The notes below the pieces were generated by a model. It searched no databases and was not told the origin of the DNA. It saw only the letters and a program-made list of their open reading frames with translations. From JAGVSZ01 sp963747775 (GTDB lineage: Bacteria; Pseudomonadota; Gammaproteobacteria; Burkholderiales; SG8-39): a stretch of 64,000 nt of DNA. Both the position numbers and the translations under genes were made by a program. How positions within the stretch are numbered: position 1 is the stretch's first letter; every line of letters begins with the position of its first letter. The stretch lies in contig CAVVGT010000007.1 in the NCBI GenBank assembly GCA_963747775.1, forward strand, positions 186,001-250,000, written 5' to 3'. Below, piece by piece: positions 41,444-50,251 of this stretch.

Positions 41444-42607
41444 TCAGGCGTCGCCGAAGTGCTTTCCCGCGTAGCCAAACCAGCCCATCAATAGGCGGGC
41501 AACGCCGTAGGCGATCCAGATCCGCACGCGCAAGCCGAGCGGGTTCTTGCGCCAGCGCGGCCGCGAAACCGGCGCCGCCCCGGCCGCGATGCGCTCGATC
41601 AGCCGCTCGCGCAACTCCTGCGCGAAGCGCCGGTCGTCGGCCACGACATTGGCCTCTCGCGAAAGCAGCAGGCTGAGCGGATCGATGTTCGACGAGCCAA
41701 CGGTCGCCCAGCGCCCGTCGACCACCGCAACCTTCGCATGCAGAAAGCTCGTCCCGTACTCGTACAGCTGCACGCCTCCATCGAGGAGCTGGCCGTACAG
41801 CGCCCGCGACGCATAGTGCAGGAGCACGTACTCGACCCGCTTCTGGAGCAGGATCACCACCCGCACGCCGCGCCGCGCCGCCGCGATGAGCGCGCGCCGG
41901 AAAGCGACGCCTGGGAAGAAGTACGCGCTTGCCAGGATTATCTCGTCGTTCGCGCCCTCGATCGCCGTGAGGTAGGCGTCCTCGATGTCCGAGCGATGAC
42001 GGAAATTGTCGCGCACGAGGAACGCCGCGCGCTGAAAGCCGGTCGCCGCGGACTGCTCGAGGGGTGGCGCGGCCTCCCACCACTCCTTGAAGTTGGAGAG
42101 CGCGACGAGACGCCAGAGGCGGTCGGCCTCCGCGCGGATCTCGGCGACGAGGGGGCCCTCGATCCGCACCGCGTAGTCGTAGCGCGGCGGCTTGTGGCCG
42201 GGGGTGTGCATGTCGTCGATGACATTGATCCCGCCCACGAACGCCACGCAACCGTCGATCACGGCGAGCTTGCGGTGCAGCCGCCGCAGCCGCGTGCGCT
42301 GGAAGTTCCAGGGCGATATGTCGGGCCGGTAAATGCCGAGCGAGACGTTGGCCGCGAGCAGCCGGTCGCGGATGCCGCGGCTGTAGCGCTTCACCGTCAT
42401 CCCGTCGACGAGCACGCTCGTGCGTACGCCCTGCGCAGCAGCCTCGGACAGCGCGCGCGCGATGCGTCGACCGGTCGCGTCGTCGGCGAAGATGTAGGTC
42501 TCGAGGTAGACCTCGTGCCGCGCCGACGCGATCGCGGCCTCGAGGGCGGGGAAATACGCCGCACCGCTCTCGAGCAGCGTCAGGCGGTTGCCGTCGAGGA
42601 GCTGCAT
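41444..42607 (-). CDS. clsB: Cardiolipin synthase B
   Basis: 387 residues of the phospholipase D superfamily with both HKD motifs: RRLHRKLAVIDGCVAFVGGI (about 112) and SFLHAKVAVVDGRWATVGSS (about 290). YLETYIFADDATGRRI and YAVRIEGPLVAEIRAEADRL are typical of ClsB/YbhO. It makes cardiolipin or phosphatidyl transfers at the inner membrane. 22 nt downstream of the YbhP-like phosphatase gene, as in the E. coli ybhP-clsB pair. Confidence 0.92.
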   Translation of the reverse strand: MQLLDGNRLTLLESGAAYFPALEAAIASARHEVYLETYIFADDATGRRIARALSEAAAQGVRTSVLVDGMTVKRYSRGIRDRLLAANVSLGIYRPDISPWNFQRTRLRRLHRKLAVIDGCVAFVGGINVIDDMHTPGHKPPRYDYAVRIEGPLVAEIRAEADRLWRLVALSNFKEWWEAAPPLEQSAATGFQRAAFLVRDNFRHRSDIEDAYLTAIEGANDEIILASAYFFPGVAFRRALIAAARRGVRVVILLQKRVEYVLLHYASRALYGQLLDGGVQLYEYGTSFLHAKVAVVDGRWATVGSSNIDPLSLLLSREANVVADDRRFAQELRERLIERIAAGAAPVSRPRWRKNPLGLRVRIWIAYGVARLLMGWFGYAGKHFGDA

Positions 42608-42629
42608 CGCGCGCCGCAGCCGCGCAGCT

Positions 42630-43376
42630 TCAGTCGAACGCGAGGCGCGCGGTCAGCATTGCGTGGTCGGAGATGCGCGACCACGAATGACCGTGGTGGA
42701 CCTCGGCGTGATGCACGGAAAAGCCTCGCACGTAGATGCGGTCGAGCCGGAACAGGGGCAGCCGGCTCGGGAAGCTGCGCGCGGGCCGGCCGCGGTGGTC
42801 CCGGAACGCCTCCACCAGCCCGAGCTCAGTGGCCAGGCGGTGACCGACCCGGTTGCGCCAGTCGTTGAAATCCCCGGCGACGATCAACGGCGCATCGTCG
42901 GGCACGAGCTCGACGATGCGGTCGATCAGTGCCTTGACCTGCTGGCGCCGTCCGCGCTCCACCAGCGCGAAGTGCACGCACAGGCAGTGCAGGCCGACAC
43001 CGGTGCGCGGGATGCGTACTTCGCAATGCAGGACGCCGCGGCTCTCGAACGGATTCGACGAGACGTCCTGGTTCTCAGCCGAGACGATCGGGAAGCGCGA
43101 CAGGATCGCGTTGCCGTGGTGGCCGTGGTCGTACACCGCATTCCGGCCGTACGCGAACTCGCCCCAGACGGCGTCGGCGAGGAACTCGTACTGCGGCTCG
43201 TCCGGCCACTCGTGGAACCGGTTCGCGTGCTCCTCGTGCCGGCCGATCACCTCCTGCAGGAAGACGATGTCGGCGTGGAGCCCGCGCAATCGATCGCGCA
43301 GCTCGTGGATCACCATGCGCCGGTTGAAGACCGAGAACCCCTTGTGGATGTTGTACGTGGCGACGTGAAGATCCAT
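42630..43376 (-). CDS. Endonuclease/exonuclease/phosphatase-family protein (YbhP-like)
   Basis: 248 residues of the EEP fold: HVATYNIHKGFSVFNRR, HADIVFLQEVIGRHEEH, HHGNAILSRFPIVSAENQD, VAGDFNDWRN and SDHAMLTARLAFD carry the metal and catalytic Glu, Asp, Asn and His. Neighbour evidence (directly before clsB) supports a role linked to phospholipid headgroup or phosphodiester turnover, like YbhP, rather than DNA repair. Confidence 0.88.
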   Translation of the reverse strand: MDLHVATYNIHKGFSVFNRRMVIHELRDRLRGLHADIVFLQEVIGRHEEHANRFHEWPDEPQYEFLADAVWGEFAYGRNAVYDHGHHGNAILSRFPIVSAENQDVSSNPFESRGVLHCEVRIPRTGVGLHCLCVHFALVERGRRQQVKALIDRIVELVPDDAPLIVAGDFNDWRNRVGHRLATELGLVEAFRDHRGRPARSFPSRLPLFRLDRIYVRGFSVHHAEVHHGHSWSRISDHAMLTARLAFD

Positions 43377-43439
43377 ATCGCTTGCGATCGCTCCTTGCCC
43401 CGATTGTAGTTTCCCGGGCGGCCTGCCGCCCGACCTGGA

Positions 43440-44957
43440 TCAAGGGAGGTCGATCTCGAAGTAGTGCGCGATCAGTCCCGGATCGTCGAAGTGACGCCGT
43501 CCGACGAAAGCGGTCGCGTGCCGACCCCACTGGCGCATCGCCCCAGGCTCGCGAATCCCCATCGGCCAGAACAGCCAGCGCTCGCCGCGTTCGGTGCCTG
43601 GCACAATTCCGTCCCCGCGAAACAGACTCTGGTGCGTGCCATCCGGCCCCCGCAGCGAGCGCAACGTGTCGTCGGCCGTCAAGCCGTAGCCGCGCGCGCC
43701 GGCGCCGTCCGGCGCGGCGAGGGTGATGCGCTCGAGATAGTGCGTCCCCGACGCGATGCGGAGCACGAGCCGGTCCCCGTGCGGGAGCGCCGGCAGCCGC
43801 TGCGGAGCGAATGCCGTCTCCTCGATTGTGTACGGCTGCCCGCGCAGCCGGACGCGCGGCGTCGGGAAGAACATGTGATAGCAGCCGCAGTTGTGCATGG
43901 TGTCGAAGAGGACGGGATTCCCGTCGGGCGCGAGCGTCACGCGCCAGGTCAGGCCGTCGAGCCGTCCGGCGAGCGGGTCGAGGGGCGAGCGCTCGGGGCG
44001 CGCCGGAAACCAGAAGCTGTACACGAGCTGCAGCAGCACGTGCTCCCCGACGCGCGCGTACGCGACTCGCGTGAACGCCATCGGGCGTCCCACGTCGACC
44101 GTCGGCGGGCCACCCTCGACGGGCGTCGGAAACCCCGGACGGTCGTTCGCATCCGACTCGTCGATCTCGAGCACCGGCGCGAAGGCACTCGTCAGGCGCT
44201 CCAGCGGTGCTCCTTCGGGGCGCGGAATACCGAGCGGCCCCGTCGCCGCGCCTGCGAGGATCGCCGCGACCTCGATCGCCGTGAGCGTCACGCTCTCGCG
44301 CGGCGCGTAACGCACGAGCTTGCCGCTGACCGGAAGCTGCTCCAGCGGCGTGTCGAAGGTTGCCTGAACGCCGGCCTGGTACCGGCTCACGCCGTACGCG
44401 AACGGAACGCTCGCGAGCGCGTAGAGCCCGACAATGCGCTTCCAGGTGTCGTAGTCGTCGGGGACGTGCGCTGCATCTCGGAGCCGGTCGCGGCCGCTTG
44501 CCGTTGCAAGATCGTGATCGCGTAGCGCCCGTGAGCAGCCTTCGACCAGCACGCCCGGCGCCACCCCGGGCCAGCCGTCGTCGGACAGGCGCCCCATGAC
44601 GGCCGGGCGGGCGGTCGGCGGCAGGTTGTCGAGCTCGGCGCGGCGCGCGTCGCGATCAAGGCTGATCAGCGAGTCGACCCATGCGCGGTGCGCCGCATCG
44701 TCGAGCGGTCCAGCACGGAAGCTCGCGAGGAATCGGTCGACCCGCACATACGGAAATTCTGCGATGCGGGCCGCGCCACCGTCCCCCACGCCCGCGCGTG
44801 CCACGGCTGCGTCGAGCGTCGCGTACAACCGCTCGCAGCGCGCGACGAGGCTGTCCGGCGCGACCTCCCTGGACGGTGGCGGCGCGGACGTCGCGCATCC
44901 GCCGAGCGCGGCGAATGCGGCGAGCGCGACGAACGCGCGCGACGAGCAGGCGCTCAT
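43440..44957 (-). CDS. Large uncharacterised lipoprotein
   Basis: 505 residues. The leader FVALAAFAALGGC carries a lipobox (LGGC). The mature protein has recognisable but unnamed blocks: YVRVDRFLASFRAGPLDDAA, LEQLPVSGKLVRYAPRESV, VLLQLVYSFWFPARPERSP and NCGCYHMFFPTPRVRLRGQ. Histidine and cysteine in the last could bind a metal. ATG overlaps the START-domain gene stop (ATGA), so it ends the aspS operon. Function unknown; an envelope enzyme is possible. Confidence 0.75.
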   Translation of the reverse strand: MSACSSRAFVALAAFAALGGCATSAPPPSREVAPDSLVARCERLYATLDAAVARAGVGDGGAARIAEFPYVRVDRFLASFRAGPLDDAAHRAWVDSLISLDRDARRAELDNLPPTARPAVMGRLSDDGWPGVAPGVLVEGCSRALRDHDLATASGRDRLRDAAHVPDDYDTWKRIVGLYALASVPFAYGVSRYQAGVQATFDTPLEQLPVSGKLVRYAPRESVTLTAIEVAAILAGAATGPLGIPRPEGAPLERLTSAFAPVLEIDESDANDRPGFPTPVEGGPPTVDVGRPMAFTRVAYARVGEHVLLQLVYSFWFPARPERSPLDPLAGRLDGLTWRVTLAPDGNPVLFDTMHNCGCYHMFFPTPRVRLRGQPYTIEETAFAPQRLPALPHGDRLVLRIASGTHYLERITLAAPDGAGARGYGLTADDTLRSLRGPDGTHQSLFRGDGIVPGTERGERWLFWPMGIREPGAMRQWGRHATAFVGRRHFDDPGLIAHYFEIDLP

Positions 44958-45511
44958 CGGCGCGCGGCGCTCTGCCGCTCGATCTCACCGATCATCGCGG
45001 TGAACTGGCGTTCGACGTTTCTGCGGACGGCGATCGTGCCGATCAGCGGCGGCAGCGCGAAATCCGGCACCAGCCTTCCGGTGTACGCCACCCGGAGCGT
45101 GCCGCCGTTCCGGACGAGCTCGTAGCGCCCGGTCATCTCGCGGAAGCTGCCGCCCGTGGCACGCGACTCGACGACGTTCGGTGGCCGCTCTCGGATCTCG
45201 TATCTCACCTCGAGGGGAACTCGGACCCACAGAAAGCGCATCTCGCCGCGCTGCTCGACCACCGCACCGTCGGCGTCGCGCCATACCGTCCGGCTCGAGT
45301 GCAGGTCCGGCACGAACGCGGGATACCGGTCGTACTCGGTCAGTACCTGCCACGCGAGGCCGGCATCGGCATCGAGATCGCCCCGCGCAGAGATCACGTA
45401 CGCATTGCCGTCGCGCGTAGCCTCGACCACGATCTCGGCAGGGGCGGCATGCGCTACGGGCGCCGCGAGCAGCGCGAAGGCCAGCGTTGCGCCGGCCCGG
45501 AACGCGCTCAA
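44954..45511 (-). CDS. Exported START/polyketide-cyclase-fold protein
   Basis: 185 residues if started at TTG 45511, which overlaps the nudB stop and begins a good signal peptide (FRAGATLAFALLAAPVAHA); ATG 45568 is an alternative. The mature domain is a helix-grip fold: ARGDLDADAGLAWQVLTEYD, YPAFVPDLHSSRTVWRDADG, FLWVRVPLEVRYEIRERPP and GGTLRVAYTGRLVPDFALPP. It probably binds a lipid or other hydrophobic ligand in the periplasm. Coupled on both sides. Confidence 0.75.
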   Translation of the reverse strand: MSAFRAGATLAFALLAAPVAHAAPAEIVVEATRDGNAYVISARGDLDADAGLAWQVLTEYDRYPAFVPDLHSSRTVWRDADGAVVEQRGEMRFLWVRVPLEVRYEIRERPPNVVESRATGGSFREMTGRYELVRNGGTLRVAYTGRLVPDFALPPLIGTIAVRRNVERQFTAMIGEIERQSAARR

Positions 45512-45963
45512 CCTGCGCCAGGGGCGAAGCGTTCGGGCAGCGTAAGGATCGCGTCGCGATTCGACCATGAGAAGCACTTGTCGGCGGCGGCCTTCCACGG
45601 CAGCCAAAGGAACTGCGAATGCTCCTTCGGCGCGAGGCGAACCGGCAGCGGCTCGGGCAGCGTCAGGCCGAACACGTGCTCGACATTGTGCGTCACGTCG
45701 GGCGCGTATCGGGATCGCCATTGCCGGTAGATCTCGTAGGAATTCTCGATGCCCCAGTCGACGAGCGCGAAGCGCTCGGCCGCGAGGCCGGTCTCCTCGG
45801 CCACCTCGCGAATCGCTGTTTCGCGCAACGGCTCGTCCGCGTGCTCGACGCTTCCGGTCACGGACTGCCAGTACCCCGGCCACGGGGCGCGCTCGAGCAG
45901 CAGCACGAGAAGGCTCGGCGTGTGCATGACAACGAGAACGGAGCGGGGAATCTTGTACTGCAA
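45508..45963 (-). CDS. nudB: Dihydroneopterin triphosphate diphosphatase
   Basis: 151 residues from TTG 45963. Nudix box in GSVEHADEPLRETAIREVAE + ETGL, preceded by YKIPRSVLVVMHTPSL and PGYWQSVTG, and followed by NSYEIYRQWRSRYAPDV and NVEHVFGLTLPEPLP. It removes pyrophosphate from dihydroneopterin triphosphate in folate synthesis. aspS and nudB are also neighbours in enterobacteria. Here an RNase/barstar pair lies between them. Confidence 0.9.
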   Translation of the reverse strand: MQYKIPRSVLVVMHTPSLLVLLLERAPWPGYWQSVTGSVEHADEPLRETAIREVAEETGLAAERFALVDWGIENSYEIYRQWRSRYAPDVTHNVEHVFGLTLPEPLPVRLAPKEHSQFLWLPWKAAADKCFSWSNRDAILTLPERFAPGAG

Positions 45964-45975
45964 AGGACTTGAGAA

Positions 45976-46045
45976 TCAATGCCGAATGTCGGGTGCTCAG
46001 TGCTTGGCGAAAAACGCTAAACGCTCACCACCGAACACTACTCGC
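45976..46045. repeat. Degenerate 7-bp-period tandem repeat
   Basis: About ten consecutive heptamers fill the barstar-nudB gap and touch the barstar stop: tcaatgc, cgaatgt, cgggtgc, tcagtgc, ttggcga, aaaacgc, taaacgc, tcaccac, cgaacac, tactcgc. The rough consensus is T/C-N-A-N-N-G/A-C. The stretch is AT-richer than its surroundings. Such heptanucleotide repeats can be slippage-generated spacers. Confidence 0.6.
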
Positions 46046-46481
46046 TGTTCTCCCCCAGGACCGGAAGATCAAACGCCGCCGGATCGATGCCGTCGACGAA
46101 TACCCAGAACGGGATGTCCTCGTCGTAGCAGCCCTCGGCGACGCTGTCGAGCACCTCGAGCGCGGTCTCGAGACTCTCCGGATCGGCTTGCGCCAGCTCG
46201 CCGCAGTTGGCGAGCGTCAGCAGGACGCCGCCCGGCTGCTCCCACGCCATCTCGGCGAGCACGTCGTTCAACGCGTCCCAGTTTCCGCCAAACCACTCGG
46301 GAAAAGCGAGTCGCTGCGCGAGAATCGCGAGCAGCTGCTCCTTCGTCTTCACACCGGTGAGGTCGACTGCCCAGCGTGTAAGCCCCGCGCGCTCCGCCGC
46401 CGCGTCGAGCTCGGCACCGTCGGGCGGGCGCGCGAAGATGCCCGCCTCGCCCGGATCGCTGAGCAGCTGCTCGTAGTCCAT
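46038..46481 (-). CDS. Barstar-family ribonuclease inhibitor
   Basis: 147 residues; the second half is barstar-like: KTKEQLLAILAQRLAFPEWF, GGNWDALNDVLAEMAW, then LLTLANCGELAQADPESLET with an acidic surface (YDEDIPFWVFVDGID). The N-terminal part contains EAGIFARPPDGAEL. It should bind and block the RNase encoded 9 nt upstream, keeping the host safe before export. It is co-transcribed with that RNase. Confidence 0.88.
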   Translation of the reverse strand: MDYEQLLSDPGEAGIFARPPDGAELDAAAERAGLTRWAVDLTGVKTKEQLLAILAQRLAFPEWFGGNWDALNDVLAEMAWEQPGGVLLTLANCGELAQADPESLETALEVLDSVAEGCYDEDIPFWVFVDGIDPAAFDLPVLGENSE

Positions 46482-46490
46482 CGCGCGAAT

Positions 46491-46868
46491 CTACTCCCGG
46501 ATCCGACGAAACGTGCGGTAGTGATCGTCGCTGTAATAGTACTCGCCCGAAGTGCGCGCGTCGCCGGTAGCGCCCTGGCCCGCGACGATACGCCGTGCAC
46601 CGCGGTCGCGGGCGCCGGGGGTCGGCACCGTGTACTCGAGGTAGTAGCCGCGCGCGCGCAGCGGCAGATGCTTTTCGAAATTGCCGAACGTCGCCCCGTC
46701 CTTTCGGTACGGGAACGGCCCGCCTTTCCGGATCAGCGCGAGCGTCTCGCGAGCTTCCTTCGGCAGCTCGGCGACGGCGACCTCGCGGAGCGGCGGCGAC
46801 TCGCGCGCGACGGCGCTTGTCGCGAAGGCGCAGAGGACGCAGGCGAGCGCGACCCGTAGCCGGTTCAC
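46491..46868 (-). CDS. Secreted guanyl-specific ribonuclease (RNase Sa/barnase-type)
   Basis: 125 residues from GTG 46868 (ggag 5 nt upstream). Signal peptide VALACVLCAFATSAVA. The mature domain follows RNase Sa closely: ALIRKGGPFPYRKDGATFGN, YYLEYTVPTPGARDRGARRI and SGEYYYSDDHYRTFRRIRE. Catalytic Glu78, Arg92/Arg93 and His116 are all present, so it should be active. Exported to the periplasm or outside. Immediately followed by barstar; located 41 nt after aspS. Confidence 0.92.
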   Translation of the reverse strand: MNRLRVALACVLCAFATSAVARESPPLREVAVAELPKEARETLALIRKGGPFPYRKDGATFGNFEKHLPLRARGYYLEYTVPTPGARDRGARRIVAGQGATGDARTSGEYYYSDDHYRTFRRIRE

Positions 46869-46909
46869 CCGATCTCCTTCGCGTCCCCGGCGTCCCATGC
46901 GCTCGAGGC

Positions 46910-48685
46910 TCAGGCCTTACCCTCCGTTCGCAGGCGGATATGCAGCTCGCGCAACTGCCGCTCGTCGACCGGCGACGGCGCCTGCGTCAGCAGGCACTGC
47001 CCCTTCTGGGTTTTCGGGAACGCGATCACGTCCCGGATCGACTCCGCGCCCGCCATCATCGTGACGATGCGGTCGAGCCCGAACGCGATCCCGCCGTGCG
47101 GCGGCGCGCCGTACTGCAGAGCGTCGAGGAGGAAGCCGAACTTGCGCTGCGCTTCGTCGGCGCTGATCGCGAGCGCGCGAAACACCTTCGACTGCACGTC
47201 GGCACGGTGGATCCGCACCGAGCCGCCGCCGATCTCCCAGCCGTTCAGCACCACGTCGTACGCCTTGGCGAGCGCGCGCGACGGGTCGGACTCGAGGTAC
47301 GCCTCGTGGCCGTCCTTCGGGCTGGTGAACGGGTGGTGCATCGCGACCCAGCGCTTGTCCGCATCGTCGTACTCGAACATCGGGAAGTCGACGACCCAGA
47401 GCGGCCGCCAGCCGCGCTCGGCGTGACCCTTCTCGTGCCCGACCTTCTGACGCAGCGCGCCGAGCGCGTCGTTCACGACTTTCGCCGTGCCGGCGCCGAA
47501 GAACATCAGGTCTCCATTGCGCGCGCCGGATCGCTGGACGATTGCATTCAGCGCCTCGTCCGGAAGGTTCTTGACGATCGGCGACTGCATGCCGTCGCGC
47601 CCCTTGCCGATATCGTTGAACTTGATGTACGCGAGCCCCTTCGCCCCGTAGATGGACACGAACTCGGTGTAGGCATCGATCTCGCCACGCGTGAGCTCGC
47701 CCCCGCGCGGCACCAGCAGCCCCGCGACACGACCGCCGGGCGAGCCGGCCGGGCTGGCGAACACCTTGAACTCGACGTTCCTCATTAGATCCGTCAGCTC
47801 GGTCAGCTTGAGCGGCACGCGGAGATCCGGCTTGTCCGATCCGTAGTCGCGCATCGCATCGGCGTACTGCATGACCGGGAACGGGGACGGGAGGTCGACG
47901 TCCAGGACTTCCTTGAAAACGGTCCGGACCATGCCTTCCATGATCGACCGGATCTCCTCCTCGGTGAGGAACGAGGTCTCGACGTCGATCTGGGTGAACT
48001 CGGGCTGGCGGTCGGCACGCAGGTCCTCGTCCCGGAAGCACTTGGTAATTTGGTAGTAGCGGTCGAAGCCGGCCACCATTAGCAGCTGCTTGAACAGCTG
48101 CGGCGACTGGGGCAGTGCGTAGAACTCTCCAGCGTTGAGGCGCGAGGGCACCAGATAGTCGCGCGCCCCCTCCGGCGTCGACCGGGTGAGCACCGGCGTC
48201 TCGATGTCCACGAATCCCTGCGAGTCGAAATACCGCCGTACCGCCATCGCGACGCGATACCGCAGCATCAAGTTGCGCTGCATCTCGCGCCGCCGCAGGT
48301 CGATCACGCGGTGCGTCAGGCGCACGTTCTCGCTCAGGTTCGCCTCGTCGAGCTGGAACGGCGGCGGGATGGCCGGGTTGAGGATCTCGAGCGTCTCCGC
48401 GACGACTTCGATCTCTCCGGTCGCAAGCTTCGGATTGACGAGCCCCGGCTCACGCCGGATCACCTTGCCCGTCACCGCGAGCACATACTCGCCGCGTACG
48501 CGCTCGGCAGCCGCAAAAGCCGCGGTGCGGCTGGGATTGCAAACGATCTGAACAAGCCCCTCGCGGTCGCGCAGGTCGATGAAGATCACGCCGCCGTGGT
48601 CGCGCCGCGTGTTCACCCAACCGAAGAGCTGGACGGTCTGGTCGAGATTGGCGGCGGTCACGTGGCCGCAATAGTGGGTGCGCAT
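46910..48685 (-). CDS. aspS: Aspartyl-tRNA synthetase, likely non-discriminating
   Basis: 591 residues, full length. OB-fold anticodon domain with FGWVNTRRDHGGVIFIDLRD; class II motifs FVDIETPVLTRSTPEGARDY, FRDEDLRADRQPEFTQIDVE and GIAFGLDRIVTMM; and the bacterial insertion domain. The RRDHGG sequence (His where E. coli has Leu in RRDLGS) is the signature of synthetases that also charge tRNA-Asn, implying a GatCAB transamidation route. It lies in a run fmdB-DUF502-aspS. Confidence 0.95.
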   Translation of the reverse strand: MRTHYCGHVTAANLDQTVQLFGWVNTRRDHGGVIFIDLRDREGLVQIVCNPSRTAAFAAAERVRGEYVLAVTGKVIRREPGLVNPKLATGEIEVVAETLEILNPAIPPPFQLDEANLSENVRLTHRVIDLRRREMQRNLMLRYRVAMAVRRYFDSQGFVDIETPVLTRSTPEGARDYLVPSRLNAGEFYALPQSPQLFKQLLMVAGFDRYYQITKCFRDEDLRADRQPEFTQIDVETSFLTEEEIRSIMEGMVRTVFKEVLDVDLPSPFPVMQYADAMRDYGSDKPDLRVPLKLTELTDLMRNVEFKVFASPAGSPGGRVAGLLVPRGGELTRGEIDAYTEFVSIYGAKGLAYIKFNDIGKGRDGMQSPIVKNLPDEALNAIVQRSGARNGDLMFFGAGTAKVVNDALGALRQKVGHEKGHAERGWRPLWVVDFPMFEYDDADKRWVAMHHPFTSPKDGHEAYLESDPSRALAKAYDVVLNGWEIGGGSVRIHRADVQSKVFRALAISADEAQRKFGFLLDALQYGAPPHGGIAFGLDRIVTMMAGAESIRDVIAFPKTQKGQCLLTQAPSPVDERQLRELHIRLRTEGKA

Positions 48686-48749
48686 CTGAGTCGGGAAGGG
48701 AAAAAGGGGGATGGGGAAGGGCGGCGCGGCCGCGCCGCGCCCGTTCGGC

Positions 48750-49385
48750 TCACAATGGCGGCGTTTTTAGGGCTGCGGGCGCCGCTCGCGGCGGCACGCG
48801 CGACGGAACAGCGACGCCCATCGAGATGATGTACTTCAGCGCCTCGTCGACGCTCATCTCGAGCTCCACCACGTCCTTCCGCGGGAGCATCACGAAATAG
48901 CCGCCCGTCGGGTTCGGCGTCGTCGGGACGTAAACGCTGACGTAATTGACGTCGAGGTGATTCGCGACGTCACCGCCGGGGGCACCGGTCAGGAATGCGA
49001 TCGTCCAGCTCCCTGGCTGCGGCCACTGCACCAGCAGCGCCTTCCGGAATGCCTGACCGCCGGGCCGGAACAACGTGTCGCTGATCTGCTTCACGCCCCC
49101 GTAGAGCGAGTTCACCACCGGGATGCGCCGCAGGATCGCCTCCCAGATGCGCAGCATGCGCTGTCCGATGATGTTGGAGGCCAGCACACCGGTGACGAAC
49201 ACCACGATCACTGTGAGGACGAGCCCGAGGCCCGGGATCTGATGCCCGAGCAGCGCCGTCGGCTGCAGCGCAGGCGGAAGCAGGGTCAGAACCTGGTCCA
49301 TCGACGACACGATCAGGTGCAACACCCAGATCGTGATCGCGAGCGGGATCCAGATCAGGAGCCCAGTGATGAGATATTTTTTCAT
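48750..49385 (-). CDS. DUF502-family membrane protein
   Basis: 211 residues. Two membrane helices (YLITGLLIWIPLAITIWVLH and LVLTVIVVFVTGVLASNIIG) flank a short loop, followed by a conserved soluble part: RIPVVNSLYGGVKQISDTLF, VQWPQPGSWTIAFLTGAPGG and YVSVYVPTTPNPTGGYFVML. This is the DUF502 family often found beside aspS and fmdB; function unknown. Between fmdB (58 nt) and aspS (64 nt). Confidence 0.9.
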   Translation of the reverse strand: MKKYLITGLLIWIPLAITIWVLHLIVSSMDQVLTLLPPALQPTALLGHQIPGLGLVLTVIVVFVTGVLASNIIGQRMLRIWEAILRRIPVVNSLYGGVKQISDTLFRPGGQAFRKALLVQWPQPGSWTIAFLTGAPGGDVANHLDVNYVSVYVPTTPNPTGGYFVMLPRKDVVELEMSVDEALKYIISMGVAVPSRVPPRAAPAALKTPPL

Positions 49386-49443
49386 CGACGAGGCGCGGTC
49401 GCGCGGCGGGCACCCGCGCCCTCGACCGCGCGCCGGCGGTGGT

Positions 49444-49740
49444 TCAGGAGCAGGCCGGGCAGGCGCCGGCGCCGCACGCAGGCGCGGCCGCCTTCGCGTC
49501 GCCCTTCTCGTCGGACTTGGTCGCGCCGTCCGTCTTCGTCTCGGCCGGTTTCGCGCTCCCGCCCTTGAAGTCGGTGGCGTACCAGCCGGAGCCCTTGAGC
49601 TGGAAGCCGGCGGCGGTCAGCAGCTTCTTGAATGCATCCTTCCCACACTGCGGGCAGACGGTGAGCAGCGGGTCCGACACCTTCTGGAGGTACTCGTTCT
49701 GGAAACCGCACGCGGCACAGCGGTACTCGTAGATCGGCAT
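49444..49740 (-). CDS. FmdB-family zinc-ribbon protein
   Basis: 98 residues from ATG 49740. N-terminal ribbon MPIYEYRCAACGFQNEYLQK and TVCPQCGKDAFKKLLTAAGF holds four Cys ligands. GSGWYATDFKGG follows, then a low-complexity charged tail ending in four more Cys (PACGAGACPACS). This is the small putative regulatory FmdB family. First gene of the aspS operon; a TATACT -10 lies at 49782-49777. Confidence 0.9.
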   Translation of the reverse strand: MPIYEYRCAACGFQNEYLQKVSDPLLTVCPQCGKDAFKKLLTAAGFQLKGSGWYATDFKGGSAKPAETKTDGATKSDEKGDAKAAAPACGAGACPACS

Positions 49741-50251
49741 ACCCATCCCCGACGAGAAACTCAGACAAGGCTGGGGAGTATACCCGAATGCATCGGATTT
49801 CCTGAGTGAAATCGGGATGTTGCGCAGTGCGGGCGCGTCCCTCGCGGCGAACGTCGCCATGCGCCCAGAGCCGCGGATTCCGTCGACTTTGCGACAACCT
49901 CGACAACCACCGGCCGTTTGTCGGCTTTTCACGCAACCGCGCTTGACGGGTGCGCGCGGCTACGGCTAAATGCCGTCGTCATAAATGACGATGGCATAGC
50001 CGGGCGCGGCGCCAACGACAACACGGATTGCCGCGCACAACAAACGGCACGCCATGCGACGGACGCCCGTCGGCGGGGGTGGCCTCTAGGGACGAAGCCA
50101 TGCCACGCTTCTCGAGGAGCCGGTCGCCCGCACGCGCGAGCGACATCGCCAGCCGGGCCGCACTGCGGCCGTCGCTTCCTTCGTCGCGCATCCTCGATCC
50201 CCTACTCGCCCCTGCCGCACGCGGCGCGCCCGCTGACTGAGAGGAATCCCC
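49741..50251. other. 511-nt divergent intergenic region with a long hairpin
   Basis: Between fmdB (minus) and the DUF1800 gene (plus). It holds a minus-strand TATACT (49782-49777) for fmdB and a 13-bp inverted repeat at 49970-49982 / 49985-49997 with one mismatch. That repeat is extended by cggct (49964-49968) and agccg (49998-50002) around an aa bulge. Short GC hairpins (cgacgg-acgc-ccgtcg near 50057-50072) follow. No convincing gene, RNA family or mobile element. Confidence 0.5.
49964..50002. promoter_or_regulatory. Near-perfect 18-bp hairpin
   Basis: atgccgtcgtcat pairs with atgacgatggcat over 12 of 13 positions with a 2-nt centre, and outer cggct/agccg extends the stem across a 2-nt bulge. 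It could be a terminator, a REP-like element or an operator; no T-tract on either strand. Confidence 0.5.
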
